From the IMG/VR virus record IMGVR_UViG_3300048837_000773, positions 1-59,168 of that record: a stretch of DNA of 59,168 nucleotides. One strand, 5' to 3'. The notes below the pieces were generated by a model. The model saw nothing but the letters and a program-made list of their open reading frames with translations. It was not told the origin of the DNA and made no database searches. The DNA comes from a virus. This document shows positions 30,111 through 39,042 of the stretch, piece after piece (the stretch's first letter is position 1; each line of letters begins with the position of its first letter). A program made the position numbers and the translations under genes.

Positions 30111-31815
30111 GCTGGAGCGCCTGGCGATTGCGCTGGCGGAGCGCGCGCGGCGAGGGGGCTGGGCGCGATCTACCTCCGCGGCGCCATCCAGTGCGTCCCA
30201 CCAGGACCTGTTGACCTGGTCGATTGTCAACCGGGCGAACCTCAAACCGGGTCTTCCGTTCAACCTGTTGGAGCACCCGTACTTGAAGGGGATTTACCAG
30301 GAGACTGCCAAGGTTGTGGTGCTCTATAAGGCCAGCCAGATGGGGGCCAGCGAGTACGCAGTTTCGTATGCTTTGCACGCGGCCGACGCGCGCATGGCGA
30401 CGGTTCTGTACATTTTCCCAACCGATACCCACGTGAGCGATTTCTCCAGCGCCCGCATTGGACCGGCCATCGAAGCCAGCCCCTACCTGAATTCGATCGT
30501 GGTCGAAGGTGGCGGGAAAGACGGTAAGCGAGGGGCGGACCGCGTGACGCTGAAACGGGTGCGCGATCGCTTTATTTATCTGCGCGGCGGCCAGGTGAAA
30601 ACCAACGGCCAGGCGCCACAGCTCAAATCTATCGATGCGGACCTGATTGTGCTGGACGAGGTGGATGAGATGGACCCGCGGGCGCCATCCATCGCGGAGA
30701 AGCGCCTGGGACATTCCACGATCGCTGAGCAGCGGTGGATCTCTACGCCAACCTACCCGGGGGTTGGGATCCACGCCAAATGGTTGGAGAGCGACCAGCG
30801 TGAGTGGTTTGTGCGCTGCGAGGCGTGTGGAGAACGGCAGCCGATGACGATCCACCAGGTGGTGGACGCGTGGGACGAATTGGGCAGGCCTACGGCCTGG
30901 CACGATTACGTGGCGTGCCAGAAGTGCAGGCGGCCGCTGAACCGCCTGGCGCCGGGCGAATGGGTCGCGGCGTTTCCAGATCGGGAGATTGCCGGGTTCC
31001 ATTTGACAAAGCTGTTTGGACCAACCACCAGCCTGAAACACCTGGTACAGGGGTTGGTCACCACGGATGAAACCAAGCGGCGCGAGGCGTTTAATCAGGA
31101 CCTGGGGGAAACGTACACGCCGCGGGGCGGACAGATCACGGATGGAACGCTGGACGACTGCCGGCGCGATTATGGGCGCGGGCCCGTGGCGGGCGAGCGA
31201 ACAGTGATGGGCGTAGACGTGAACAAGACGCTCAACGTGGTGATTCGGGGTCCGCGGAACGCGGAAACGGGGGAGCGGCCGCTGCGCTTCGCCGGCGAGC
31301 TGGAGAGTTTCGAGGCGGTGGGGTACCTGATCAAACAATACCGGGTTGAGCGGTGCGTCATCGATGCGCTGCCGGAAACGCGGAAGGCGCGCGAGCTGCA
31401 GGCAGATTTTGCACCCAGCGTACGCAAAAACGGGATGGAGACCCTGCTCTTCGAGCGCGGGGTGGTATGGCTGGCCTATTACGTGGTCCAGAAGACCGGG
31501 TCTAAAAACGCGGAAATGGCGGTGTGGGATAAAGAGAAAGGGGTTGTGAACATCGACCGGACGCGAGCGCTGGATAACACCTTCGCGCTGTTCTATGACC
31601 AGCAGAACACGCTGCCCGGGGATGCACGTGATCTCCCAGACTACTACGCTCATTTGAAAGCCCCGGTACGCACGGTTGAAAAAGACGCGACCGGACAGCC
31701 GGTGGCGCGGTACGTAGAGAGCAACCCGGATCACTACGCACACGCGGAAAATTACTGCAATATCGCGACGATGGAAATGGCGGTAAAACGAGCTGGAACG
31801 TGGGGAAGGAGATAA
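30028..31815 (+). CDS. terL: Terminase large subunit (GpA-like)
   Basis: This 595-aa protein has an atypical P-loop KASQMGASEYAV (about residue 102), an acidic box DLIVLDEVDEMD (about 207), a zinc pair set (CEACGERQ, CQKCRR) and a C-terminal nuclease region starting VMGVDVNK. This order is that of the phage lambda GpA group of packaging ATPase/nucleases. It drives DNA packaging into the prohead through the portal. Confidence 0.9.
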   Translation: MSWSGLSETSRLLLATQAQSQNPKNRTELERLAIALAERARRGGWARSTSAAPSSASHQDLLTWSIVNRANLKPGLPFNLLEHPYLKGIYQETAKVVVLYKASQMGASEYAVSYALHAADARMATVLYIFPTDTHVSDFSSARIGPAIEASPYLNSIVVEGGGKDGKRGADRVTLKRVRDRFIYLRGGQVKTNGQAPQLKSIDADLIVLDEVDEMDPRAPSIAEKRLGHSTIAEQRWISTPTYPGVGIHAKWLESDQREWFVRCEACGERQPMTIHQVVDAWDELGRPTAWHDYVACQKCRRPLNRLAPGEWVAAFPDREIAGFHLTKLFGPTTSLKHLVQGLVTTDETKRREAFNQDLGETYTPRGGQITDGTLDDCRRDYGRGPVAGERTVMGVDVNKTLNVVIRGPRNAETGERPLRFAGELESFEAVGYLIKQYRVERCVIDALPETRKARELQADFAPSVRKNGMETLLFERGVVWLAYYVVQKTGSKNAEMAVWDKEKGVVNIDRTRALDNTFALFYDQQNTLPGDARDLPDYYAHLKAPVRTVEKDATGQPVARYVESNPDHYAHAENYCNIATMEMAVKRAGTWGRR

Positions 31816-31843
31816 CAGGCGATGATTGACACTTTAGCAGAAG

Positions 31844-31951
31844 ATGGTCATTACCTCGCCGATCAACCATTACGACAATGGCGAGTTCGCGTTCGAGGTG
31901 GGAACCAGGAAGCGGCGCTGGCGGGTTATCGCAAAGATGGTAGAGGTTTAA
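31844..31951 (+). CDS. Possible 35-aa peptide between terminase and portal
   Basis: A frame of 35 codons (INHYDNGEFAFEVGTRKRRWRV at its centre, shown by its balanced beta-like make-up) ends just before a palindrome. A competing 74-codon frame starts at 31822 with a better ribosome site (AAGGAG) but runs through the palindrome and into the portal start. Only one can be real; neither is certain. Confidence 0.3.
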   Translation: MVITSPINHYDNGEFAFEVGTRKRRWRVIAKMVEV

Positions 31952-31959
31952 AAACAGTA

Positions 31960-31979
31960 CTGATAATCGAGCTTATCGG
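31960..31979. repeat. Dispersed palindrome copy (CTGATAA / TTATCGG)
   Basis: The spacer is 6 nt. It is intergenic between terminase and portal, about 30 bases before the portal ATG. Confidence 0.75.
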
Positions 31980-32008
31980 CATGGATAGCGGTAAGGGTAG
32001 GAGGCAGT

Positions 32009-33418
32009 ATGGCGAAAAAAGCGGTGGAAAATGCGCTGAACGATAACCAGATTATGACGCTCAGCTCTGTGCTGGGGCGGTCGATGCTGGCGCGCAGCAT
32101 GGCGGGCGGAATGCAGTTCCAGGGGAAACGGGATATGTATGAGGTCCTGGGGTATCCAAAAAATATCCAGTGGGATGCGTACCTGGAGAAATATCGCCGG
32201 CAGGATATTGCCGGCAAAGTGGTGGACTTGCCGCCGCAGGATACCTGGCGAAAGCCGCCGAAGATCCTGGACGGGGATGAGGATTCGACTATGGACGAAG
32301 TGCGGAGCCCTTTCTTGCAGGGGATCCGCTTCCTGGTCCAGAAGCGGCGCATGTGGCACTACCTGCACCGGCTTGACCGGCTATCGGGTGTTGGTCGGTA
32401 TGGGGTGATGTTGATCGGGGCAGCCGAGGGTAAGCCGCTGCTGGAACCGTTGGAGGCCAATTCTCTGCGGAAGCCGCAGGACGTAATTTACCTGTCGGTT
32501 TTTAGCGAGGGAAGCGCGACCGTACAGGAGCTGGTGCGAGATACAGCAAATGAGCGGTACGGGCTGCCAGATCGGTACGTGCTGCAGCTGGGGCAGGGGC
32601 TGGGATCTACGGTGGCGCACTGGTCCAGAACGCTGCACGTGGCAGAAGACTTGCTGGAAGATGATATCTACGGCATGCCGCGGCTGGAACGGGTCTACAA
32701 CCGGTTGGATGACCTGTTGAAGCTGGTCGGCGGCGGCGCGGAAGCCACCTGGAAGAACATGGACCGGGGCCTGGTGGCCAACGCCAAAGAGGGCTACGAT
32801 ATTCCGGCAGACGAAGCCGAGCGCCTAGAAGATGAAATCACCGAGTATATCCATGGCCTGCGGAGGTTTATCCGCACCCAAGGGATGGACATCACCGCAT
32901 TGGGGAGTGAGGTGATCGATCCGAAGGGGGCGTTTGAGACGATTATCGCGCTGATTTCCGCGGCAACGGACATCCCGCAGCGGATTTTGCTGGGCAGCGA
33001 GCGGGGCGAACTGGCCAGCAGCCAGGACCAGGCAACCTGGGCTGGGGTGATTGCCAGCCGGCAGACACAGCACGCAGAGCCGGTGATCCTGCGGCCATTC
33101 ATCGACCGGCTGATCTGGGCAGGCGCGCTGCCGGCGCCAACCAACGGCGAATATAGTGTGGAATGGGAAACGCTGTTCGAGCTGACCGAGCTGGAGAAAT
33201 CCCAGGTGGCGGAACGGTACGCCAATGCTGTGTCGAAGATCGCTCCACCCGGAGCGCCGGAGCTGGTGGTGCTGCCGAGCGAGTTCCGCGAGCGGTATAT
33301 GGCGTTGCCGCCCATGGAAATGGATGAGCGCCAGGCGCTGGACGAAGAAGACGATACCGAGGAAGACGAAACGGCGGAAGGCGAAGAACCGGACGGGACA
33401 GAAGGCGCTTTAGACTAA
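32009..33418 (+). CDS. Portal protein (DUF1073-like)
   Basis: This 469-aa protein shows the usual features of the DUF1073 portal group: KNIQWDAYLEKYRRQDIAGKVVD near the N-terminus (residues about 51-73), SGVGRYGVMLIG, WSRTLHVAEDLL, and IPQRILLGSERGELASSQDQATWAGVIASRQ near the C-terminus. An acidic tail (EEDDTEEDETAEGEEPDG) ends it. It forms the dodecameric vertex through which DNA is packaged. Confidence 0.9.
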   Translation: MAKKAVENALNDNQIMTLSSVLGRSMLARSMAGGMQFQGKRDMYEVLGYPKNIQWDAYLEKYRRQDIAGKVVDLPPQDTWRKPPKILDGDEDSTMDEVRSPFLQGIRFLVQKRRMWHYLHRLDRLSGVGRYGVMLIGAAEGKPLLEPLEANSLRKPQDVIYLSVFSEGSATVQELVRDTANERYGLPDRYVLQLGQGLGSTVAHWSRTLHVAEDLLEDDIYGMPRLERVYNRLDDLLKLVGGGAEATWKNMDRGLVANAKEGYDIPADEAERLEDEITEYIHGLRRFIRTQGMDITALGSEVIDPKGAFETIIALISAATDIPQRILLGSERGELASSQDQATWAGVIASRQTQHAEPVILRPFIDRLIWAGALPAPTNGEYSVEWETLFELTELEKSQVAERYANAVSKIAPPGAPELVVLPSEFRERYMALPPMEMDERQALDEEDDTEEDETAEGEEPDGTEGALD

Positions 33419-33434
33419 AACAAAAGGGGGAAGC

Positions 33435-33704
33435 GTGGTATCACAGGCTGTTCGTACCGTAAAAATAGAGAGCATCCCATACACCTGCCCGAACTGCGGC
33501 GCGCAGGTAGGAGAATTTGTACCGGTCAATGGCGCGGTGCTGCTGGATGCCGGCGGGTGGCTGATCGCGGACGGCTCACGGCACTGCCATCGCTGCGGTA
33601 GGCTGATCCACATGAAAGCGCCGCGGGATAGCTGGCCGGTGCTGGTAGAGCGCTACCTGGCGCGCCTGGCAGCCGCGGCGGCGATGGGAGGCGCCAGTGG
33701 GTAA
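33435..33704 (+). CDS. Small zinc-ribbon protein of head module
   Basis: This 89-aa protein has a GTG start after GGGGGAAGC. Two Cys pairs (CPNCGAQ and CHRCGR) form a zinc ribbon. It lies between portal and MuF; the role is unknown, perhaps head assembly. Confidence 0.6.
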   Translation: MVSQAVRTVKIESIPYTCPNCGAQVGEFVPVNGAVLLDAGGWLIADGSRHCHRCGRLIHMKAPRDSWPVLVERYLARLAAAAAMGGASG

Positions 33705-34671
33705 ACCGAAATCAGAGAACGCACGGCGAGATCCCACCCGGACTGCAATGCTGCGCCGAGAGTACGTGACGGCATGCCGGAAGCGTTTCACACGCGCACT
33801 GTCGCTGATCCGGGAGACCGTGGTGAAGAACGATGCGCTGTACCTGCAGGAGCGCTCTGGCCTGGCAGCTTTTGCCCGGGCTGCCCGGCGTTATGATTTT
33901 CCCTCTGACCCGGCGGGGAAAGCGGGCGCTTTTATGGATTGGCTGCGCGAGATGGTGGATGAGGAAATCCTCGCCATCGAGCAGCGCGATGGCCAGCGGA
34001 TCAGCCTGCGTGAGGAGTGGCAAAACCTGTACGTGCGGACGGCTTATGTGAAGGGTGTGGCGCAGGCAGACCGTTTGCTTGGCTGGGCGGGAATCAGCCG
34101 GCCGGAACAGGAGATTTGGCAGATCTTCCAGCAGCCGATCCACGCGAACACGCTGGCCATGTTGTACACGCGAAACTTCGAGGAGCTGCGCGGGATCACC
34201 GACGCGATGAGTCAGGGGATCAGCCGGAGCCTGACGGAGGGACTGGCGCGCGGCTGGGGAAGCGCGAAGATTGCGCGCGCACTGGCGGACCAGGTGGATG
34301 GGATCGGGATCCGGCGGGCCACGCTGCTGGCCAGGACTGAGGTGATCCGGGCGTACGCGGAAGGAACGTTGAACCGGTTCGAGGAAACGGGGATTACCGA
34401 AGTGATTGGGGACGTGGAGTTTTCGACGGCCGGCGATGCGCGGGTATGCCCAATCTGCAAGGCGCTGCAGGGTCGAACCTACACCATCCAGGAGGCGCAT
34501 GGGATTATTCCGGTGCATCCACAGTGCCGGTGCGCCTGGCTGCCGGTGATTTTGGCCACGAACAGCCGGGGAATCATCATCCAGAGCTTTTATAGGTTTT
34601 TCGGGATAACGTGTGGCAATGATAGAGCAAAATCAAAGCGACTTAACCACCTTAACGCAAAGGCTTCTTGA
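33697..34671 (+). CDS. MuF-type minor head protein
   Basis: This 324-aa protein has the MuF C-terminal signature: RATLLARTEVIRAYAEG, then DARVCPICKALQGRTYTI and VHPQCRCAWLPV (zinc-binding CxxC, HPxCRC). The last 40 residues run past the normal end into the start of the methyltransferase gene, suggesting that the downstream cassette was inserted here. It is injected or capsid-associated in Mu/SPP1-type phages. Confidence 0.85.
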   Translation: MGKPKSENARRDPTRTAMLRREYVTACRKRFTRALSLIRETVVKNDALYLQERSGLAAFARAARRYDFPSDPAGKAGAFMDWLREMVDEEILAIEQRDGQRISLREEWQNLYVRTAYVKGVAQADRLLGWAGISRPEQEIWQIFQQPIHANTLAMLYTRNFEELRGITDAMSQGISRSLTEGLARGWGSAKIARALADQVDGIGIRRATLLARTEVIRAYAEGTLNRFEETGITEVIGDVEFSTAGDARVCPICKALQGRTYTIQEAHGIIPVHPQCRCAWLPVILATNSRGIIIQSFYRFFGITCGNDRAKSKRLNHLNAKAS

Positions 34672-36181
34672 GATTTTTGACTGCGAGATCTGCGGCGCAG
34701 GCGAAAAAATCATGGCTGCCGTGATGATGCACGATCGGGAGCGGTTGAGAGCCTGCTACGAATTGTTAAGCAGAGATATTGGTTGTGATCTTTTACAACG
34801 GATTTACCAGTATCACCTGGCGGACCGCGAGAAAAACAAACAGGATTTCACCCCGCTATCGATCGGGCGTTTGCTTGATCGTGTTACCCCTGATGAGGGT
34901 GTGATCTATGATCTGTGCGCTGGCAGCGGGAGCCTGACCATCCAGAAATGGAGCGGAAATCAAGACGCGACATTTATTTGTGAGGAGATAGATCATCGGG
35001 TTATCCCGTTTTTGCTTCTCAACCTGGTTGTTCGTAACATCGATGGATGGGTTATTCATCGAAACGCGTTGACGCTGGAGACCAATGCGGTTTATCAACT
35101 GAAAGCATCGGAAACATTCTCATTGGTTCAGGCAGTGGGAGAACCCCCAATCCTTAAGGCTAATGCCATTATCTCTAATCCGCCCTACAACATTCCCTGG
35201 CAGCCACCTGATCCATTGTTTGCCGATGAGCGCTTTGGGCTTGGTATCCCCCCGAAAAGCAATGCCAACCTGGCGTTTGTATTGACAGCGCTTTCCAGAC
35301 TAGAGCGCGGCGGGAAATGCGCTTTTGTGCTACCTGTAGGCGTGCTCACATCCTCGAATGAGCGCCCTATCCGGAAAACTCTGATTGATGCGGGATTGCT
35401 CGAAACGGTAATCGCCCTGCCTGATAGCATGTTCGAATCAACGGACATTCCTGTTTGCGTGATTATTTTTGGCGATGGTCATGCCGCGCAAGGCCATATC
35501 AATGTTTTGGACTGCCGGAAATTTTTCGATGTGGAGATGCGCTTTCAAAATGGTCAGTATGGCGGGAAATCGCATGAGGGGCGTACCTATCACAAAGAAA
35601 TCAAAACGTTTTCCGATCAGCGAATCTCAGAGATCCTGGCATCGTTTGGAAAACCTGTCCCAGGGCTTGCAGCGCGTCCATCCTTGGATGATATCGCAAA
35701 GCAGGATTACATACTGACACCCAGTCGCTATATTTCACAGACGGAGGAAGTGAAGAAAGGTCATCGCCCCTACGAGGAGATTATTGACGACATCAACCGG
35801 ATTTGCCGTGAGCGCAATGTCGTCAGGATTACCGTGAACGAAACTTTAGCACGAGAATTGGGGTTGGCTGAGATCTGTGAAGCTGTAAAGAGCAGCCAAG
35901 AGAACGCAAAGGGTTTAGAGAAAACATTTGCTCTTTTTGGAAAGAAGGTGATTCAGTCCGATTATATTGGACTGTCGAAAAATAAAAACGAATTGCGCAT
36001 TGAAAACCGGGATAAGGAATATTTTTCGAGCCTTCTAGCAATTTTTCTTCCGATGTGGCGGCAGCACATTTTTTATCTGAACATGGAAGAAAACCGACTA
36101 TTAGCGGAATTGCGAGATGCTCTGATCCCGGATTTGATGAGCGGAAAGATCGTGATTCCACACGAGGAAGTTAATGTGTGA
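34613..36181 (+). CDS. HsdM-like N6-adenine methyltransferase with HsdS-type tail
   Basis: This 522-aa protein has DFTPLSIGRLL, VIYDLCAGSGSL (SAM site, about residue 100), IISNPPYNIPW (catalytic NPPY, about 187) and LPVGVLTSSNERPIRKTL, as in type I HsdM subunits. The last 30 residues (LLAELRDALIPDLMSGKIVI) match the usual end of HsdS specificity subunits. There is no restriction subunit nearby. The gene is AT-richer than its neighbours and splits the head genes. It is probably a solitary methyltransferase for self-protection. Confidence 0.85.
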   Translation: MAMIEQNQSDLTTLTQRLLEIFDCEICGAGEKIMAAVMMHDRERLRACYELLSRDIGCDLLQRIYQYHLADREKNKQDFTPLSIGRLLDRVTPDEGVIYDLCAGSGSLTIQKWSGNQDATFICEEIDHRVIPFLLLNLVVRNIDGWVIHRNALTLETNAVYQLKASETFSLVQAVGEPPILKANAIISNPPYNIPWQPPDPLFADERFGLGIPPKSNANLAFVLTALSRLERGGKCAFVLPVGVLTSSNERPIRKTLIDAGLLETVIALPDSMFESTDIPVCVIIFGDGHAAQGHINVLDCRKFFDVEMRFQNGQYGGKSHEGRTYHKEIKTFSDQRISEILASFGKPVPGLAARPSLDDIAKQDYILTPSRYISQTEEVKKGHRPYEEIIDDINRICRERNVVRITVNETLARELGLAEICEAVKSSQENAKGLEKTFALFGKKVIQSDYIGLSKNKNELRIENRDKEYFSSLLAIFLPMWRQHIFYLNMEENRLLAELRDALIPDLMSGKIVIPHEEVNV

Positions 36182-36465
36182 AACCAACGTATGAGTATAA
36201 GGGATGGGAGGGAAGCGTGAAGCATATACCGCATAACAATCACCACAAGCCAGGAACGTGGAAGGGGCTGATGGTGCCAATCGATGAAATAGGGAAACGC
36301 TATCGAAAGAGCGCAAGTATGACGTGCCCGGAGTGTGGTCAGATCAGCTCACTATCGGGGCACGATATTGCCGACGATGGGATAGTTTCTCCGAGCGTGG
36401 TTTGCCCATACGAGTTGTGCCATTTCCATGAATTCATCAAACTGGAGGGGTGGGACCCTGTCTGA
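36178..36465 (+). CDS. Small zinc-ribbon protein after the methyltransferase
   Basis: This 95-aa protein has a GTG start overlapping the methyltransferase stop. The Cys pairs CPECGQ and CPYELC plus HFHEFIKLEGWDP resemble zinc-ribbon phage proteins of unknown role. The TGA stop is in a dispersed palindrome. Confidence 0.6.
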   Translation: MKPTYEYKGWEGSVKHIPHNNHHKPGTWKGLMVPIDEIGKRYRKSASMTCPECGQISSLSGHDIADDGIVSPSVVCPYELCHFHEFIKLEGWDPV

Positions 36466-36481
36466 TAAGTGTTCTTATCGG
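36462..36481. repeat. Dispersed palindrome copy (CTGATAA / TTATCGG)
   Basis: The spacer is 6 nt. It includes the TGA stop of the zinc-ribbon gene and ends 24 bases before the -35 of an internal promoter. Confidence 0.78.
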
Positions 36482-36505
36482 AGCTAAAATCCGTGGTTTC
36501 GGTGG

Positions 36506-36533
36506 TTGAAATTCTGAACAGGCGTGCTATAAT
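36506..36533 (+). promoter_or_regulatory. Internal promoter, extended -10
   Basis: TTGAAA (36506-36511), 16 bp, then TGCTATAAT with TATAAT at 36528-36533. The extended -10 makes it one of the strongest-looking promoters in the window. It lies just after the methyltransferase cassette. Confidence 0.75.
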
Positions 36534-36539
36534 CTTTGT

Positions 36540-36640
36540 GTGACAACAACCCTTCGGGGGTTATAGCGCGGCTTCGGCCGTCATAGGTTTTACCGGAAGT
36601 ACCGCCCGGAGACTCGCAAGAGTCTTCGGGCGGTTTTCGT
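36540..36640 (+). ncRNA. Candidate ~100-nt small RNA with own promoter and terminator
   Basis: From the predicted start the transcript has a hairpin AACCC/GGGTT, then CGGC-TTCG-GCCG with a classical UUCG tetraloop (36569-36580), then a 14-bp stem with a GCAA loop and a T-tail (36602-36640). No open frame of note is inside. It may be a regulatory RNA or an attenuated leader of the protease gene that starts 20 bases later. Confidence 0.55.
36602..36640 (+). terminator. Strong intrinsic terminator
   Basis: A 14-bp stem (36602-36615 with 36620-36633), GCAA loop and TTTTCGTTT tail. The downstream protease gene needs read-through from the late promoter or anti-termination. Confidence 0.85.
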
Positions 36641-36659
36641 TTAACTCCAATCAGGTGCA

Positions 36660-38471
36660 GTGATGAAGATGCAGATCAGGATCAACCAGGTGCAGGGACA
36701 GGTGCGGCGGGAGACGCTGGCCGGCCGCGATTACCTGGTGGCGCCGGTGGTGGCCATCCGCGCGGGGGTGCTGAATAACGCGCTGGCGCCGCTGGAGGAG
36801 ATTGGGCGGTTTGTCGATGCCTGGAACGGGATCCCCGTTCCGCTCGGTCATCCAAAGGTGAACGGCCTGCCGGTTTCGGCCAATTCTCCTGAGCTGGAAG
36901 CCCAGGCGGTGGTGGGGCGCTTCTGGCGGGCTGAGCTGGTGGATGACCGCCTGGTGGGGGAGATCTGGATCGATGTGGAGAAGGCGCGGGCGCTGGGGGG
37001 CGATGCGCTGACGGTGCTGGAGCGCCTGGAGAAGGGCGAGGGGATCGAGGTCTCGACCGCGTATTTCTGTGACCTGGAGGAGAAGCCGGGCACATTCAAC
37101 GGGCAGCGCTTTTTCGGGATCCAGCGCAACCTGCGTCCGGATCACCTGGCGCTGCTGTTACACCAGATCGGGGCGTGTTCCTGGAAGGACGGCTGTGGCG
37201 TGCCAAGATTGAACGAACTGCAGACGAACGAACAGCATACCGGAGTGATGATCGCGCTGTACCCATCCGCGGAAGCGGCTGCACAGCTCGCGCTGAGCGG
37301 AGAGGGAGGACTGCCGGAGGATGCAACCATCACGCCGGCAGGGGAAATCCATTTGACGTTGGCGTACCTGGGCGATTCTGCGGAGCTGAAGCCGGAGTAC
37401 CACGGAAGCCTGCTGCAGCGGGTGATGGAGTGGGCGAAGATGACGCCAATTGTACGGGGGAACGTCAGCGGGATTGGGCGCTTCACCACACCCACCACGG
37501 ATGGAATGCAGGCGGTTTTCTTGCTGTACGACTGCGGTTACCTGGAGCACCTGCGCTGGTGGCTGACAGATGGCCTTCCGGTCTCTACACCTAACCGCGG
37601 GTTTATCCCGCACATTACGCTGGCCTACGTGCCGGCGGATGCACCTACCCCTGGCCTGGCACCGGCGCCGCAAGAGCTGGTTTTCGACCGGGTTGGGGTG
37701 GCATGGGGCGGGCAGGTCACTCTGTTCGATCTGCAGGGGGAGGCGGCCATCGCTTCGAATGAGGCGGGGGAGGAGACCGGGATGCAGACCAAAAATGGGT
37801 TTAACCCGGTGAGCCTGGCACGAAAGGCCTTGCAGGGGCTGGCCAGGGCGCTGGGATGGACTGAAACACTGACGGAAGAAACGCCGGCAGTAAACGATGC
37901 CCCTGGGGCGGGGGAACAATCTGAGGAGGTGGCGATGGATCGGGAAGGATTGATTGCGAAGCTGGTTGGGAATGCGAACTGCCCGTTTGATCAGGCAGAG
38001 CTGCAGGCGATGCCAGACAGCGCGCTGACCAAGCTGGAGCAGAAGCTGGAGCATGGATGCGGCACTCCGGCCGCCAACGAAGCAACTGTTGAAGCGGCTC
38101 CGGTGACCAACGAACCAGCCACTGCGGTGGCTGCGGTCGAGCTGACTGTGCCGGCGGAGCTGCAGGAGGTAACAAACCTTCTGCGGGAACTGGGCGGGGT
38201 GCAGGGGGTGAAAGCGGCGCTGGAGACCATCCAGGCGAACGCGAACCTGCGGAAAGGTGAGCTGACTGCCGAGCTGAAGGCCAACGAGCGCTGCGCGTTC
38301 TCGGAAGAGGATCTGCAGGCGATGCGTGTGGACCAGCTGGAGAAGCTGGCCAGCAGCCTGAAGCCGGCCGATTATGGCGGGCGCGGCGGACCGCGGGGCA
38401 ACGCGAGAACCGAGGTGCACCAGGTGCCCGAACCGCCGAAGATCTTGCTGGCAGAACCTGATACGGACTGA
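36660..38471 (+). CDS. Prohead protease-like (DUF2213) fused to 2H phosphoesterase
   Basis: This 603-aa protein has three parts. The first (residues about 1-185) resembles DUF2213 phage head-maturation proteins (WNGIPVPLGHPK, STAYFCDLEE). The second (about 205-365) has two HxTL motifs, HLTLAYLGD (H230) and HITLAYVPA (H318), the mark of 2H phosphoesterases such as 2'-5' ligases and Acb1. The third is a coiled, Ala/Glu-rich scaffold-like tail. The start (GTG, or ATG 3 bases on) has a weak ribosome site. Confidence 0.8.
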   Translation: MMKMQIRINQVQGQVRRETLAGRDYLVAPVVAIRAGVLNNALAPLEEIGRFVDAWNGIPVPLGHPKVNGLPVSANSPELEAQAVVGRFWRAELVDDRLVGEIWIDVEKARALGGDALTVLERLEKGEGIEVSTAYFCDLEEKPGTFNGQRFFGIQRNLRPDHLALLLHQIGACSWKDGCGVPRLNELQTNEQHTGVMIALYPSAEAAAQLALSGEGGLPEDATITPAGEIHLTLAYLGDSAELKPEYHGSLLQRVMEWAKMTPIVRGNVSGIGRFTTPTTDGMQAVFLLYDCGYLEHLRWWLTDGLPVSTPNRGFIPHITLAYVPADAPTPGLAPAPQELVFDRVGVAWGGQVTLFDLQGEAAIASNEAGEETGMQTKNGFNPVSLARKALQGLARALGWTETLTEETPAVNDAPGAGEQSEEVAMDREGLIAKLVGNANCPFDQAELQAMPDSALTKLEQKLEHGCGTPAANEATVEAAPVTNEPATAVAAVELTVPAELQEVTNLLRELGGVQGVKAALETIQANANLRKGELTAELKANERCAFSEEDLQAMRVDQLEKLASSLKPADYGGRGGPRGNARTEVHQVPEPPKILLAEPDTD

Positions 38472-38472
38472 A

Positions 38473-38492
38473 CCGGTAATCGACGTTACCGG
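38473..38492. repeat. Dispersed palindrome copy (CCGGTAA / TTACCGG)
   Basis: A fully complementary variant: the change A to G in the left arm is matched by T to C in the right. It follows the protease stop by one base. Confidence 0.78.
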
Positions 38493-38528
38493 ACGTAATT
38501 CAACTATTTGCAGGAGTGTGGAGGAACT

Positions 38529-38987
38529 ATGGCTCCGAAGACAGTGCTTTTGAAGGGCGACCCAATCCGCAAGGAAGGGAAGGCTGGTGGGGCGATCACC
38601 CCGGGTCATCTGATTGATTTTGACTCGAGCGGTGACCTGGTTGTGCATGCGACTGCCGGCGGGAACGCCCAGCCGCGCTTCGCCATCGAAGAGGATTTCA
38701 TCGGTGATGGCATTGATACGGCGTATGCCGATGACTCGAACGTGCAGTATGTGGTGGCCCGGCAGGGCGATGAGATGTACGCGATCTTGACCACCAGCCA
38801 GACGATCGCGAAGGGCGCTGCGCTGGAAAGCGCCGGCGATGGTACCCTGCGCGCGCATACTCCGCTGGCGATCGCTGAGGGCGGAACGGCCAACAAAACG
38901 GCCTACGCTGACGCGGTGGTAGGGTACGCGCTGGAAGCAGTGACGACCACATCCGCTACCAAGCGCATCCGGGTCGAAGTGGCGTAA
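38529..38987 (+). CDS. Capsid decoration / DUF2190-like protein
   Basis: This 152-aa protein starts at the ATG after GGAGG. It is beta-rich with ITPGHLIDFDSSGDLVVHA and VVARQGDEMYAILTTSQTIAKGAALES, the usual arrangement of capsid-decorating or DUF2190-type proteins that sit before the major capsid gene. No other role is apparent. Confidence 0.75.
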   Translation: MAPKTVLLKGDPIRKEGKAGGAITPGHLIDFDSSGDLVVHATAGGNAQPRFAIEEDFIGDGIDTAYADDSNVQYVVARQGDEMYAILTTSQTIAKGAALESAGDGTLRAHTPLAIAEGGTANKTAYADAVVGYALEAVTTTSATKRIRVEVA

Positions 38988-39042
38988 GCCCTCCCGGCTG
39001 TGATTCCTACTGGTTATTTATTGGTTCCTGGAGGGAATACCA

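Noticed and set aside
34613-36181. Complete type I restriction-modification system
   Set aside because: No HsdR and no full HsdS are present; only the methyltransferase with an HsdS-like end.
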